Shown: piece by piece, positions 45,551 to 54,824 of the stretch
How the letters are laid out: every line of letters begins with the position of its first letter
How positions within the stretch are numbered: position 1 is the first letter of the stretch
NCBI GenBank assembly: GCA_947497085.1
Contig: CANMFE010000002.1
Location: forward strand, 310,001 to 374,000
Direction of reading: 5' to 3'
DNA: 64,000 bases
Source of the DNA: an uncultured Sphingomonadaceae bacterium
GTDB taxonomy: Bacteria > Pseudomonadota > Alphaproteobacteria > Sphingomonadales > Sphingomonadaceae
Position numbers and translations under genes: made by a program
Notes under the pieces: generated by a model
What the model was told of the DNA's origin: nothing
Seen by the model: only the letters and a program-made list of their open reading frames with translations
Database searches by the model: none

Positions 45551-45627
45551 TTTAATTCTCCAATTACCCCTCTTAACACCAAAAACTACCACCATTTGCG
45601 GGGAATCGCAATTATCCTGCACATTCT

Positions 45628-48141
45628 TTAGTCCCCGCGCATCGCCGCTTCGACCAAAGTCTCTGCCTCTTCGAGCAAGGCATCATCCGCCGCACCTTGC
45701 GGTACAGCTTCGCGGCCAATCATCACCAGCACTGGCACCGCAAGCGGACTTACACGGTCCAGCTCTACATGCAGCATTGTACCTGCAGCCCGGTCCAGCA
45801 AATCGCCCAGACGCCCGACATCGGTCAGTTTTTCGCGCGCATCGGCCCACGCTGCCTCCAGCAGGATATGATCGGGTTCATATTTTTGCAGGACATCGTA
45901 AATCAGGTCGGTCGAGAAAGTGACCTGCCGCCCCGATTTCCTTTTGCCAGGATGATGCCGTTCGACCAGCCCGCTGATGACCGCAACTTCACGGAATGCA
46001 CGTTTCAGAAGATAGCTATTCTGGATCCACTCAGTGAGTTCCCCCCCCAATATATCGGAAGAAAATAACGGGCCAGGATCGGTCACGGGCCTCAGGCTGT
46101 AACAGGCCAGCGCATAATCATTCGCCACGAACCCCAGTGGCTGCAGCCCGGCATTTTCCATGCGCCGCGTCAGCAGCATACCCAGCGATTGATGCGCATT
46201 CCAGCCTTCAAAGCTGTAACACACCATATAATGCCGCTTGTCATGCGGGAATGTTTCGACAAGAAGTTGATCGGGCTGCGGCATGACTGAGCGGAAATCC
46301 TGCATCTCCAACCATTCGCGCACATCGTCGGGAAAGCGCGCCCAGCCCGCACGGTCGGTCAGGAATTCGCGTACGCGTGAGGAAAGATGCGTGGTGAGCG
46401 GCAGGCGCGCACCCATATAGCTGGGTATCTGCGCCCCTTTTTTGGAGGCCCGGACAATCAGGTCAAGGTCCTTGATGCGCTCCACCTCCAGTCCCATTCC
46501 GGCAAAATAAATCGTATCTCCTGGTGATAATTGCGCGGCGAAATTTTCCTCCACCTTGCCCACACTGCGCCCGTTCTTGAAACGCACGTTGAGCATTGGC
46601 GCATCGACAATAATGCCTGCATTAAACCGGTGCTGGGCCGCAAACTTGGGGTGCGAAAGCCGCCACATACCGCCTTCTTCACGCACCAGCCGTTTGAACT
46701 TGTCATAGGCGCTGAGCGCATAACCGCCATTTTGCGCAAAGGCGAGCACACGGTCCAGCGCAGCCTTGTCTATAACGCTATAGGGCAATGCCGACTGCAC
46801 CTCTGACAGCATCGCGTCTTCATGAAACGGCGCTGCACAGGCGCAGGCCATCACATGCTGTGCCAGCACATCCAGCCCGCCGGTACGAAATGTCTCGCCA
46901 TCTCGCACGCCTTCCTGCACCGCATCAAATGCCGCCTGTGCCTCCAGATATTCAAACCGGTTGCCGGGCACCAATATTGCCTTTGAGGGCGCATCCAGCC
47001 GGTGGTTGGCGCGGCCAATACGCTGCAACAGGCGCGATGAACCCTTGGGCGCACCCATCTGGATAACGCAGTCGACATCGCCCCAGTCCACGCCCAGATC
47101 AAGGCTGGCCGTTGCCACCAGAGCGCGCAGCTTGCCCGTCGCCATGGCATTTTCCACCTTGCGCCTTGCCTCTACCGACAGGCTGCCGTGATGGATGCCT
47201 ATGGGTAGCTGCCCTTCATTTATCTCCCACAGTTTCTGGAACACAAATTCGGCCAAAAAACGCGTGTTGCAAAACACCAGCGTGATCCGGTTTCGCGCGA
47301 TTTCCTCCAATACCTGCGGCACGGCATAATGGCCGCTATGCCCGGCCCAGGGCACACGCCCCTCGGGCAGCAATATACTGAGATCCGGCTCTGCGCCTGG
47401 CGCACCCTCGACCAGCTCCACCGCATCGATTTCACCATAAGGTGCAAGCCAGGCGCGATAGGCGTCGGCGTCCGCCACAGTGGCCGACAGCGCAACGCGG
47501 CGCATATCCGGGGCCAGTTTCTGTAGCCGCGCCAGCGAGAGGCTAAGCAAATCGCCGCGCTTGCCCGTGGCAAAAGCATGCACTTCGTCAATCACCACGG
47601 TTTTGAGGTTTTTGAACATCTCGAAACTGTCAGGATAGGACAGCAGCAGACTCAGCGATTCAGGTGTTGTCAGCAGGATATGCGGCGGGCGCGAACGCTG
47701 GCGTTTCTTGCGGTCGGACGGTGTATCGCCGCTACGTGTCTCGACCCGGATATTCAGGTCCATTTCGGAAATCGGCGTGAGCAGGTTGCGCTGCACATCA
47801 TGCGCCAATGCTTTGAGCGGAGAGATATAGAGCGTATGAAGCGTGTCTGCGCGTTGAGGCGCTTCGGCACCAGCCCGCTCCCCCGCCCAGCCTCCCAATA
47901 GCTTATTATCATGTCGGGAGGCTGGGCGGGGGAGCGGGCTGGTGCCGCCTTGTGAGCGAGCCAGATCGACCAGCGTCGGCAGAAAACCGGCCAGCGTCTT
48001 GCCCGCCCCGGTCGGCGCAACCAGCAGGGCATGCTTGCCCGCCTGCGCTGCATCCAGCATATCCATCTGATGCAACCGTGGCTGCCAGCCTTTGCCAGCA
48101 AACCAGCTGTTCAGGACTTCAGGAAGTGGCGATGCCGACAT
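45628..48141 (-). CDS. Ligase-associated DNA damage response DEXH-box helicase (Lhr-like)
   Basis: An 837-residue superfamily 2 helicase of the Lhr-like group associated with a DNA ligase and PdeM in end repair. Motif I is APTGAGKT (42-49), motif II is IDEVHAF, motif III is ALSATV, and motif VI is LLQRIGRANHR. Between motif I and the next conserved block (TLYISPLKAL, from about 103), residues about 62-99 are an extra, Gly/Pro/Arg-rich segment. Residues about 65-93 of it are encoded by a palindromic repeat (47865-47947), so the gene carries an in-frame insertion. The rest of the protein looks intact. Start ATG 48141. Confidence 0.92.
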   Translation of the reverse strand: MSASPLPEVLNSWFAGKGWQPRLHQMDMLDAAQAGKHALLVAPTGAGKTLAGFLPTLVDLARSQGGTSPLPRPASRHDNKLLGGWAGERAGAEAPQRADTLHTLYISPLKALAHDVQRNLLTPISEMDLNIRVETRSGDTPSDRKKRQRSRPPHILLTTPESLSLLLSYPDSFEMFKNLKTVVIDEVHAFATGKRGDLLSLSLARLQKLAPDMRRVALSATVADADAYRAWLAPYGEIDAVELVEGAPGAEPDLSILLPEGRVPWAGHSGHYAVPQVLEEIARNRITLVFCNTRFLAEFVFQKLWEINEGQLPIGIHHGSLSVEARRKVENAMATGKLRALVATASLDLGVDWGDVDCVIQMGAPKGSSRLLQRIGRANHRLDAPSKAILVPGNRFEYLEAQAAFDAVQEGVRDGETFRTGGLDVLAQHVMACACAAPFHEDAMLSEVQSALPYSVIDKAALDRVLAFAQNGGYALSAYDKFKRLVREEGGMWRLSHPKFAAQHRFNAGIIVDAPMLNVRFKNGRSVGKVEENFAAQLSPGDTIYFAGMGLEVERIKDLDLIVRASKKGAQIPSYMGARLPLTTHLSSRVREFLTDRAGWARFPDDVREWLEMQDFRSVMPQPDQLLVETFPHDKRHYMVCYSFEGWNAHQSLGMLLTRRMENAGLQPLGFVANDYALACYSLRPVTDPGPLFSSDILGGELTEWIQNSYLLKRAFREVAVISGLVERHHPGKRKSGRQVTFSTDLIYDVLQKYEPDHILLEAAWADAREKLTDVGRLGDLLDRAAGTMLHVELDRVSPLAVPVLVMIGREAVPQGAADDALLEEAETLVEAAMRGD
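47865..47947 (-). repeat. Long palindromic element inserted in frame in the DEXH helicase gene (copy A)
   Basis: Perfect 32-bp inverted arms (47865-47896 and 47916-47947) flank a 19-nt loop. The arms begin CGGCACCAGCCC on the left and end GGGCTGGTGCCG on the right. Read on the coding strand it specifies GTSPLPRPASR near the start and LLGGWAGERAGA near the end without a stop. A few flanking bases, up to about 47844, also resemble the tail of the intergenic copies. Homologous palindromes are at 58107-58186 (copy B) and 63791-63881 (copy C). Confidence 0.85.
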
Positions 48142-48184
48142 TCCTAAAATATAGGTCTATAAATGCTTTATGCCAGCGGCAAAA

Positions 48185-49579
48185 CTAATGTCCTGCATTC
48201 TCGCCGCGGGTCAGGCCCGATTTGGCGAGTTGATCATCAATCTGCGCCATCAGGCGTTCCAGCCCAGCTTCGGATTTCGCCTCGGCACGCGCGACCAGCA
48301 CGTCCTGTGTGTTCGATGCCCGCAGCAGCCACCAGCCATCATCGGTGTTGACGCGCGCACCATCGGTATTGTTGACATTTGCGCCATCGGCCGCGAGCCG
48401 TTCCAGCACTTCGTCTATCACCGCAAACTTACGGCTTTCATCCACCTGAAACCGCATTTCGGGCGTGTTGATCATGTCCGGCATGTCGCTGCGCATCTGT
48501 GTCACCGACTTACCCAATGTAGAAGCTGCACGGATAAGACGGACAGCAGCATAAAGCGCATCGTCAAAACCGTAATATTGGTGTTTGAAAAACACATGCC
48601 CGCTCATTTCGCCGGCCAGCGGTGAACCTGTTTCCTTCATTTTGGACTTGATAAGGCTGTGCCCCGTTTTCCACATCAGTGGTTCCCCGCCCAGTTCGGC
48701 AATGCGGTCATAAAGCGCCTGCGATGCCTTCACATCGGCGATAATCGTGGAGCCGGGCAGTTCTTTCAGCACCGGCTCGGCAAAGATTGACAGAAGCTGA
48801 TCGCCCCATATCACCCGGCCTTCGCCATCCACCGCACCAATACGGTCACCATCACCATCAAAAGCCACTCCGAAATCGAGCGACTTGTCCGCGACAAGTT
48901 TTTTGAGATCCGCCAGATTCTTTTCTTCGGTCGGATCGGGATGATGATTGGGGAAATTGCCATCAATATCAGTGAACAGCGTGAAATGTGTTCCGGGAAG
49001 CCGTGCCACCAGCCGTTCGACCACCGGGCCTGCCGCGCCGTTGCCGCAGTCCCAGCCGACCCGCATCGCCGCGCCGTCAAAATCCTGCAACAGCCTATCC
49101 ACATACCCGCCGGTAATATCAACCACTTCAAATTTGCCAACGCCGTCGTCCCAGTCACCTTCGCTCGCCATCTTGCCAAGGTTCAATATGTCCGCGCCAA
49201 AAAACGGGCGGCCCTGAAAGACCATTTTGAAGCCGTTATAATTGGCGGGATTATGGCTGCCGGTTATCATGATGCCGCCATCCACATCATCCATTACTGC
49301 CTCGGCATAATATAGCATCGGGGTTGGCCCCATGCCGACCGACACCGCGTCGACACCACTGGCATTCAACCCCTCGACCAGCGCATCCTGCAATATGGGC
49401 GAGCTGATCCGGCCATCATAGCCGACCGCAACCTTGCCGCCCTTTCCATCTCTGGCGCGCGATACCAATGTACCAAAACCACGCCCGATGGCGCGTGCAT
49501 CCTCAACATCCAGCGTTTCACCAATAATGCCGCGAATGTCATATTCGCGCAAGGAAGTGGGGTGAAAATCATGCGTCAT
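48185..49579 (-). CDS. Phosphomannomutase/phosphoglucomutase
   Basis: A 464-residue alpha-D-phosphohexomutase that interconverts the 1- and 6-phosphates of glucose or mannose, feeding LPS, exopolysaccharide and glycogen synthesis (AlgC/PgmG type). The phospho-Ser108 is in TGSHNP, the metal loop is DGDGDR, and the sugar loop is GEMSGHVFFKH. It is the last gene of mipZ-J protein-pgm, overlapping the preceding gene by 4 nt. Confidence 0.95.
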   Translation of the reverse strand: MTHDFHPTSLREYDIRGIIGETLDVEDARAIGRGFGTLVSRARDGKGGKVAVGYDGRISSPILQDALVEGLNASGVDAVSVGMGPTPMLYYAEAVMDDVDGGIMITGSHNPANYNGFKMVFQGRPFFGADILNLGKMASEGDWDDGVGKFEVVDITGGYVDRLLQDFDGAAMRVGWDCGNGAAGPVVERLVARLPGTHFTLFTDIDGNFPNHHPDPTEEKNLADLKKLVADKSLDFGVAFDGDGDRIGAVDGEGRVIWGDQLLSIFAEPVLKELPGSTIIADVKASQALYDRIAELGGEPLMWKTGHSLIKSKMKETGSPLAGEMSGHVFFKHQYYGFDDALYAAVRLIRAASTLGKSVTQMRSDMPDMINTPEMRFQVDESRKFAVIDEVLERLAADGANVNNTDGARVNTDDGWWLLRASNTQDVLVARAEAKSEAGLERLMAQIDDQLAKSGLTRGENAGH

Positions 49580-49863
49580 TTCAATTCCTTTTTCCGCTGC
49601 GCAGCCAATAATATATCCCGCGCCTCGTTCAGTTGCCGGGCAATTTCGGCATTGCCGCCCCGGTCCGGGTGGTGCTTTGCCATCATCTGCCTATGCGCCG
49701 CAATTATGGCGTCATTGTTACTCGCGCTATCTACACCCAACAAGGCGCGTGCCTGCCGCTCCGACATGGGTGGCGCATCATTCCTGTTCATCATGTTTTT
49801 CAGCCGTCCAGTGGCATAAAGATAGCCGAGAATCGCTACAATAAGGAGCAGGATGAATTTCAC
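49576..49863 (-). CDS. Membrane-anchored J-domain protein (Pam18/TIM14-like)
   Basis: A 95-residue protein with one N-terminal membrane helix (about 2-19) and a C-terminal J domain with the HPD motif (KHHPDRGGN). It would stimulate DnaK at the membrane. The layout matches mitochondrial Pam18/TIM14, a known alphaproteobacterial relative. It overlaps mipZ and pgm by 4 nt at each side. Confidence 0.92.
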   Translation of the reverse strand: MKFILLLIVAILGYLYATGRLKNMMNRNDAPPMSERQARALLGVDSASNNDAIIAAHRQMMAKHHPDRGGNAEIARQLNEARDILLAAQRKKELK

Positions 49864-50690
49864 AGCGCCCGCTCTTTTGCGCCCTTTGCGCCGCGCAGTG
49901 TCGCCGGTTTTTTAACACCAGGAAGATAAAAAGACGATAGCATCGCGCGTAATTCCTGCCGCGCCAGCACATGGCTAGTGCCCAAATTACCGAGATGCCC
50001 CTTGTCGAGCAGCGTCAGCCCGGACGGGAATAGCTCGCGGAAAATTACACGTTCGCTCAGCCCAGGCACCACACGGAAACCCACCCTTCTTGAAAGTTCG
50101 GTGAGCGCCCCATCCAGCCGTTTCTGGTTGCGTGCATCCTGTTTCTGTGTGCGGTTGCGCAGCACCACCCAATCCATTTCACGTCCCGTCTTGGCGCGGG
50201 TCCGGCGCGCTTCCCAGATCAGTTCGGCATAGAAGCTGAGCCGTTTTACCTTGAATGTTTCAGGCTCAACCTGCCCGATCAGGTCGAAATCGACAAAACT
50301 GTCATTGATCGGCGTTACCAACGTATGTGCCTGCACGGCGACATGACGCGCAAATTCATCATCACGGCCCGGCGTATCAAACAATATGAAGTCCGCGCCT
50401 TCGCCCTTTTCCGCCATCATGGCATCAAGATCCGAAATATTCCCATTTTCAAAAACCGAATAGCTGGCCGTAGGCAATCTGACACCCCGCCGCCGCATGG
50501 TTTCATCACGGTTTTCCAGATATCGGTAAAATGTGCGCTGCCGCGGGTCGAGGTCGATCGCAGCCACCTTATGCCCCAGATAAGACAGAGCCACGGCAAT
50601 ATGCACAGCCGTAGTCGACTTGCCCGTACCACCCTTTTCATTGGCGAACACAATGATATGCGGTGATGTCTTTTCCGCTTCGGTCTGCAT
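49860..50690 (-). CDS. mipZ: MipZ/ParA-like division-plane ATPase
   Basis: A 276-residue P-loop ATPase of the MinD/ParA group. The deviant Walker A KGGTGKS is at 19-25, and AIDLDPRQRTFYRYLENRD and FDTPGRDDEFARHV are typical of MipZ. In Caulobacter MipZ forms a pole-to-midcell gradient through ParB and blocks FtsZ assembly. It heads the mipZ-J protein-pgm operon and is divergent from panC. ParB is not in this window. Start ATG 50690. Confidence 0.92.
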   Translation of the reverse strand: MQTEAEKTSPHIIVFANEKGGTGKSTTAVHIAVALSYLGHKVAAIDLDPRQRTFYRYLENRDETMRRRGVRLPTASYSVFENGNISDLDAMMAEKGEGADFILFDTPGRDDEFARHVAVQAHTLVTPINDSFVDFDLIGQVEPETFKVKRLSFYAELIWEARRTRAKTGREMDWVVLRNRTQKQDARNQKRLDGALTELSRRVGFRVVPGLSERVIFRELFPSGLTLLDKGHLGNLGTSHVLARQELRAMLSSFYLPGVKKPATLRGAKGAKERAL

Positions 50691-50801
50691 GGAAATGGCT
50701 TACCCCTTCATCATGGTACTGGCTATGGCCTTGCAGTCGGCACGCCGCCGGACCATAAGGCTTTCATATTCAGATATTCCCATATCGAAGGGGGCCTTGC
50801 G

Positions 50802-51653
50802 GTGCAAATCATACGACAGCTAAATGCGTTGAAAACGGCAATTGCGGATGTAAAATCAGATGGCGGTACAGTCGCGCTCGTGCCCACGATGGGCGCGCTG
50901 CATGCCGGGCATATGCAACTGGTGCATGAAGCTGCAAAGCGCTCTGACCATGTGGTCGCATCCATTTTCGTCAATCCCACGCAATTCGGCCCGAATGAGG
51001 ATCTTGACGCCTATCCAAGGCAGGAAGAGGCCGATGCCAAATTACTGCGCGAGGCAGGCGTCGAAATATTATGGACGCCGAGCGCGGAAGAAATGTACCC
51101 GCATGGCTATAGCACCACCATATCTGTGAGCGGAGTGAGCATGGGGCTGTGCGGCGGGACACGTCCGGGCCATTTTGACGGCGTGGCCACTGTGGTGTCG
51201 AAACTGTTTCACCAGGTCGAACCCGATATGGCGCTGTTTGGCGAAAAGGATTACCAACAGCTCGCGGTGATCCGCCGCTTTGTCCGTGATCTTGATTTCA
51301 CACTGGATATTGTTGGCGTGCCAACGGTGCGCGACCATGACGGGCTCGCGCTTTCATCGCGCAATGCCTATCTCAGTACCGAAAATCGCGCCGCTGCCGC
51401 GCATTTCCCCAAGGCTCTGCGTGAAGGTATAACCCGGCTTGAACAAGGCGCAGATGTTGCAGCGACACTGGCTCAGATCGAGCAACAAATATTGGCCGCA
51501 GGCTTCAAGAGTGTCGATTATGTATCGCTGTGCGATGCCGACAATTTACAGGAACTCACCACCCTTGATCGGCCCGCCCGATTATTGTCGGCTGCGCGTA
51601 TCGGATCAACGCGGTTGATTGACAATCTGGCAGTCACGCCGCCTGCGGCCTGA
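50802..51653 (+). CDS. panC: Pantothenate synthetase
   Basis: Condenses pantoate with beta-alanine using ATP to make pantothenate. The HIGH-like nucleotide motif PTMGALHAGH is at about 28-37, FVNPTQFGPNEDLDAYPR follows, and the C-terminal FGEKDYQQ and LALSSRNAYLS are present. The 283-residue length is normal. The start is GTG 50802 with an AAGGGGG site. It is divergent from mipZ. panB and panD are not here. Confidence 0.96.
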   Translation: MQIIRQLNALKTAIADVKSDGGTVALVPTMGALHAGHMQLVHEAAKRSDHVVASIFVNPTQFGPNEDLDAYPRQEEADAKLLREAGVEILWTPSAEEMYPHGYSTTISVSGVSMGLCGGTRPGHFDGVATVVSKLFHQVEPDMALFGEKDYQQLAVIRRFVRDLDFTLDIVGVPTVRDHDGLALSSRNAYLSTENRAAAAHFPKALREGITRLEQGADVAATLAQIEQQILAAGFKSVDYVSLCDADNLQELTTLDRPARLLSAARIGSTRLIDNLAVTPPAA

Positions 51654-51835
51654 AAACAAACAGCTTAACCTGTGGATATTAACTACGTTAGCGCATTGAA
51701 ATACCTCGTTTCTGCGGCAGTTTTACGCATGGCATAGATTTTTCTTGCCCGCCATTAACCATTTATTGACCCGCTTTACCCAATCTGGGTCTGCCGCAAA
51801 CAGGGGGCGGCGGTTTTTACGAGGGGGCAAATATA

Positions 51836-52132
51836 ATGGCCAATAGCATGAAGAGCGCACAGTTTCTGATCGAAAGCAGAATGGCAGACGCCGCATCGGG
51901 GGATCCGCAAGTCTATTATGAACTGGGCGTTGCCTATTCGACCGGATCACACGGCGTCGAAGTAAACCTGATCGAAGCGCATAAATGGTTCAACCTGGCA
52001 GCCGTGGGCGGCCATGAAGAAAGCCAGACATGCCGCGCAGAAATTTCCGATGAAATGACCGCGCGCGAAATCGCCGAGGCACAGCGTCAGGCACGCAGCT
52101 GGATCCAGCAGATTTCCAGACTGGCCGCTTAA
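51836..52132 (+). CDS. SEL1-like repeat small protein
   Basis: A 98-residue protein with one to two SEL1-type helical repeats (ADAASGDPQVYYELGVAYSTG and VNLIEAHKWFNLAAVGGHEE). It has no signal peptide. These repeats mediate protein contacts; the partner is unknown. The 183-nt gap upstream, 51654-51835, has several TTAAC-like words but no spaced CtrA site. It is convergent with the COG3146 gene. Confidence 0.85.
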   Translation: MANSMKSAQFLIESRMADAASGDPQVYYELGVAYSTGSHGVEVNLIEAHKWFNLAAVGGHEESQTCRAEISDEMTAREIAEAQRQARSWIQQISRLAA

Positions 52133-53289
52133 TCCGCTGGTTGTTTTTTAAAGGGAAGCATTTCCGCCAGAAATTCCTGGTCCTGCGCCACCGCTTCGCG
52201 CTCGCGTTCCAGGAAATCGGCAACTGCCGAACGAAAGCCAGGGTCGGCAATATAATGTGCTGACCAGGTTGTTTCCGGAACATATCCACGCGCCAGCTTG
52301 TGCCCGCCCTGCGCGCCCGCTTCAACCGTTTTAAGGCCGCGTTCGAGCGCCGCGTCTATCGCCTGATAATAGCATAGTTCAAAATGCAAAAACGGCTTTT
52401 GCGCGCTACACCCCCAATAGCGGCCATATAATATATCCGGTCCGATAAAATTAAGCGCCCCGGCAATCGGTCCGCCATCCTGCAATGCCAGTATCAGCAA
52501 CGTCCGGTCTGCCATAGTCTCGCCCATGAGAGAGAAAGCGCGGCGTGTAAGATAGGGCATGCCATATTTGCGCGCGCCCGTGTCCTGGTAAAACTCCCAG
52601 AATGCATCCCAATGCGTTTCGGTAATCTCATCTCCGGTCAGGTGAAGAATATCCACGCCTTGTTGTGCAGTCCGCCGCTCTTTACGGATTGCCTTACGCT
52701 TGCGTGATGAAAGCGAGGCCAGAAAACCATCAAAATCGCCATAGCCTCCGTCTTGCCAATGGAACTGCGTATCGCTGCGCATCAGCCACCCCGCATCCTT
52801 GAACATGGTGCGCTGGTCCGGTGCGATGAAACTTGCATGCGCAGAGGATAGCCCGTTTTGCTCCACCAGATTTTGCGCCGCAATCAGCAGCGGCTGCGCC
52901 CATTTCGGCTCCGCTGTCAATAACCGCGGGCCATTGGCCGGAGTGAACGGCGCCGCAATCTGTAGTTTCGGATAATAGCGGCCGCCCGCATTTTCATAGG
53001 CATGCGCCCAGCTATGGTCGAACACATATTCGCCCTGGCTATGGCTTTTAAGATAGGCGGGCAACGCGGCGACCAGTTTATTGCTGTCATCACGAATAGT
53101 TATCGGGGCAGGAGACCATCCTGTTCCTTCACCAACGCTGCCCGACTCTTCAAGCAGACTTAAAAATTCATGGCTGACAAACGGATTCCCATCCGGGACA
53201 AGCGCATTCCATTCACCCGCATCCATGCCGGACACCGATCGCTCCAGCCGCGCGGCAATATCGCTTCGCTGACCAGTCCTGTCATCCAT
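52129..53289 (-). CDS. COG3146 (peptidoglycan-related) GNAT-fold family protein
   Basis: A 386-residue protein with the family pattern PFVSHEFLSLLEESGSVG at the start and SSRKRKAIRKERRTA, FYQDTGARKYGMPYLTRRAF and SAQKPFLHFELCYYQAID further on. This is the DUF482/COG3146 family, related to FemAB-type acyltransferases and long noted as putatively peptidoglycan-linked; the activity is not established. The start is ATG 53289, 14 nt after the ridA stop, so it is the last gene of the DUF3572-HAD-RidA operon. An upstream open extension inside ridA is not real. Confidence 0.88.
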   Translation of the reverse strand: MDDRTGQRSDIAARLERSVSGMDAGEWNALVPDGNPFVSHEFLSLLEESGSVGEGTGWSPAPITIRDDSNKLVAALPAYLKSHSQGEYVFDHSWAHAYENAGGRYYPKLQIAAPFTPANGPRLLTAEPKWAQPLLIAAQNLVEQNGLSSAHASFIAPDQRTMFKDAGWLMRSDTQFHWQDGGYGDFDGFLASLSSRKRKAIRKERRTAQQGVDILHLTGDEITETHWDAFWEFYQDTGARKYGMPYLTRRAFSLMGETMADRTLLILALQDGGPIAGALNFIGPDILYGRYWGCSAQKPFLHFELCYYQAIDAALERGLKTVEAGAQGGHKLARGYVPETTWSAHYIADPGFRSAVADFLEREREAVAQDQEFLAEMLPFKKQPAD

Positions 53290-53302
53290 CAGGCGAGGTG
53301 GT

Positions 53303-53767
53303 TCAGGATTTGATCTGCACCACAGCATCCACCTCAACCGCCGCATCCAACGGCAAGACCGGGACACCAACGGCAGAGCGGGCATGGCGGCCTTCCTCAC
53401 CAAAAATCGTTTCCATCATGTCGGACGCGCCATTGGCGACTTTGGGCTGACCGGTAAAGTCGGCAGTGCTGGCCACAAATGCGCCAAGCTTTACAACCCT
53501 CTCCACCCGGTCCAGTGATCCCAGCACGCGCTTCATCTGTGCGGCCAACATCAGCGCGCAGGCTTCGGCTGCCTTATGTCCTGCTTCTTCCGACACATTC
53601 TCACCCAGCTTGCCTGTGACTAGCTCTCCATCCACAAATGGAAGTTGCCCGGAAATATAGAGCATGCCGCCAGCTTCGACTGCCGGCTGATAGGATGCCA
53701 CCGGCGCAGCGGCTTCCGGCAATGTGATGCCGGCATCGGCAAGGCGTTGTTCGACTATATCATTCAT
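53303..53767 (-). CDS. RidA family protein
   Basis: A 154-residue RidA/YjgF-type protein of the longer subfamily. The C-terminal region GVPVLPLDAAVEVDAVVQI and the central YISGQLPFVDGELVTGKLG are diagnostic. RidA proteins hydrolyse reactive enamine/imine intermediates, but the exact substrate of this subfamily is unknown. It follows the HAD gene without a gap. Confidence 0.93.
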   Translation of the reverse strand: MNDIVEQRLADAGITLPEAAAPVASYQPAVEAGGMLYISGQLPFVDGELVTGKLGENVSEEAGHKAAEACALMLAAQMKRVLGSLDRVERVVKLGAFVASTADFTGQPKVANGASDMMETIFGEEGRHARSAVGVPVLPLDAAVEVDAVVQIKS

Positions 53768-54427
53768 TCAGCTATTCTCCATTTCTTCTATCTGCGGGGC
53801 GGGCATGGCTGATTCCAGTTTTTCCAATATCCATGGCAACGCATCGGCCCATGTATCAATCCGGTTGTGCGCATGCCGTGCCTTATGCGCGCAAGCGACC
53901 TGCGGAGCGAGTTTTTCTTCGCCAATCATGTGCAGCCGCCAGCATTCGGGGGCATGCAGCGCTGCCGATTTGTGGTGCATCGGCAGGTCATCGACAAACA
54001 GGGCCGTCGATGGCGCATATTCATCGATGATTTTTTTAAGCGGCGGGCCTTTTTCCCCCTGATTGGTCACCACCGGATAATCCATGCCAAGCGCTTTAAG
54101 CTGTTCGCGCCGGTCCTGGTTACGGGCATCGGTCAGGTTGGTGAGAATCACGATATCGGCAATTTTCGCAATTTCATCCAGCGCCTCACGGGCGCCGGGG
54201 ATAACGGTCTGACGCGGCATTTCCGTATCGAAAAAACCGCCCAGCAATGGCCAGATTTCTTCCGGTTTGACTTTTGTGCCATTTTCCGTGCGGGTCAGCG
54301 CACCTTCAAAACCTCCATTTTCCAGGTCGAAATGGATATCCTCTGCCTCATGCAACCAGTCGGCAAAATGCGTGACCATGTGCAGCAGCACTTCATCACA
54401 ATCGGTCACGAATAACGGTTTACTCAT
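53768..54427 (-). CDS. HAD family hydrolase
   Basis: A 219-residue haloacid dehalogenase-superfamily protein. Motif I is VTDCDEVLL (nucleophile Asp8 or its neighbour), motif II LTNLT, and motif III/IV DDLPMHH. The cap region is small. The substrate is unknown; most relatives are phosphatases. It overlaps the DUF3572 gene by 4 nt and abuts ridA, so the four genes are one operon. Confidence 0.9.
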   Translation of the reverse strand: MSKPLFVTDCDEVLLHMVTHFADWLHEAEDIHFDLENGGFEGALTRTENGTKVKPEEIWPLLGGFFDTEMPRQTVIPGAREALDEIAKIADIVILTNLTDARNQDRREQLKALGMDYPVVTNQGEKGPPLKKIIDEYAPSTALFVDDLPMHHKSAALHAPECWRLHMIGEEKLAPQVACAHKARHAHNRIDTWADALPWILEKLESAMPAPQIEEMENS

Positions 54428-54693
54428 CTATTCAGGCTCCTGCGGGCGGAAACCAGTGCTTCCGGGCTTATGTTCAAATGCTCTGCGGCGGCGATCAAGT
54501 CCGGCTCATGACTTTCCAGGAAACGCAGCACTTCAGCCAGCACATGCGCATCTTTTGCACCGCTGCGCAGCTGATCGGGCGTCAGTCCGGTAAGCGATAG
54601 CAGCCGTTCGGCGCGGCGGCCATCGGCTAGCACCCACCCCAGTGCCATCAGCGCCAGTGTTTCGGGATCATAGCTGCCTTCACTTAAAACCAT
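54424..54693 (-). CDS. DUF3572 family protein
   Basis: An 89-residue, fully helical soluble protein with the family start PETLALMALGWVLADG and RAERLLSLTGLTPDQLR. DUF3572 genes often lie next to divK in alphaproteobacteria, as here, where divK is divergent. Function unknown. It is the first gene of the DUF3572-HAD-RidA-COG3146 operon. Start ATG 54693. Confidence 0.9.
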   Translation of the reverse strand: MVLSEGSYDPETLALMALGWVLADGRRAERLLSLTGLTPDQLRSGAKDAHVLAEVLRFLESHEPDLIAAAEHLNISPEALVSARRSLNR

Positions 54694-54824
54694 ATGATCA
54701 TATTATCCTATAAAAAGGGCGATATAAATGCCGGGCATCACAGTCTGGAATGAATCGTTCTGGCCTAATCTGGTGTTTCGCACTATCACCCGCAACACCA
54801 TTGGTGAAGTTTTCAAAAAAGGGC

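Noticed and set aside
51654..51835. CtrA site in the gap before the SEL1 gene
   Set aside because: TTAAC words are present but not spaced as TTAA-N7-TTAA.
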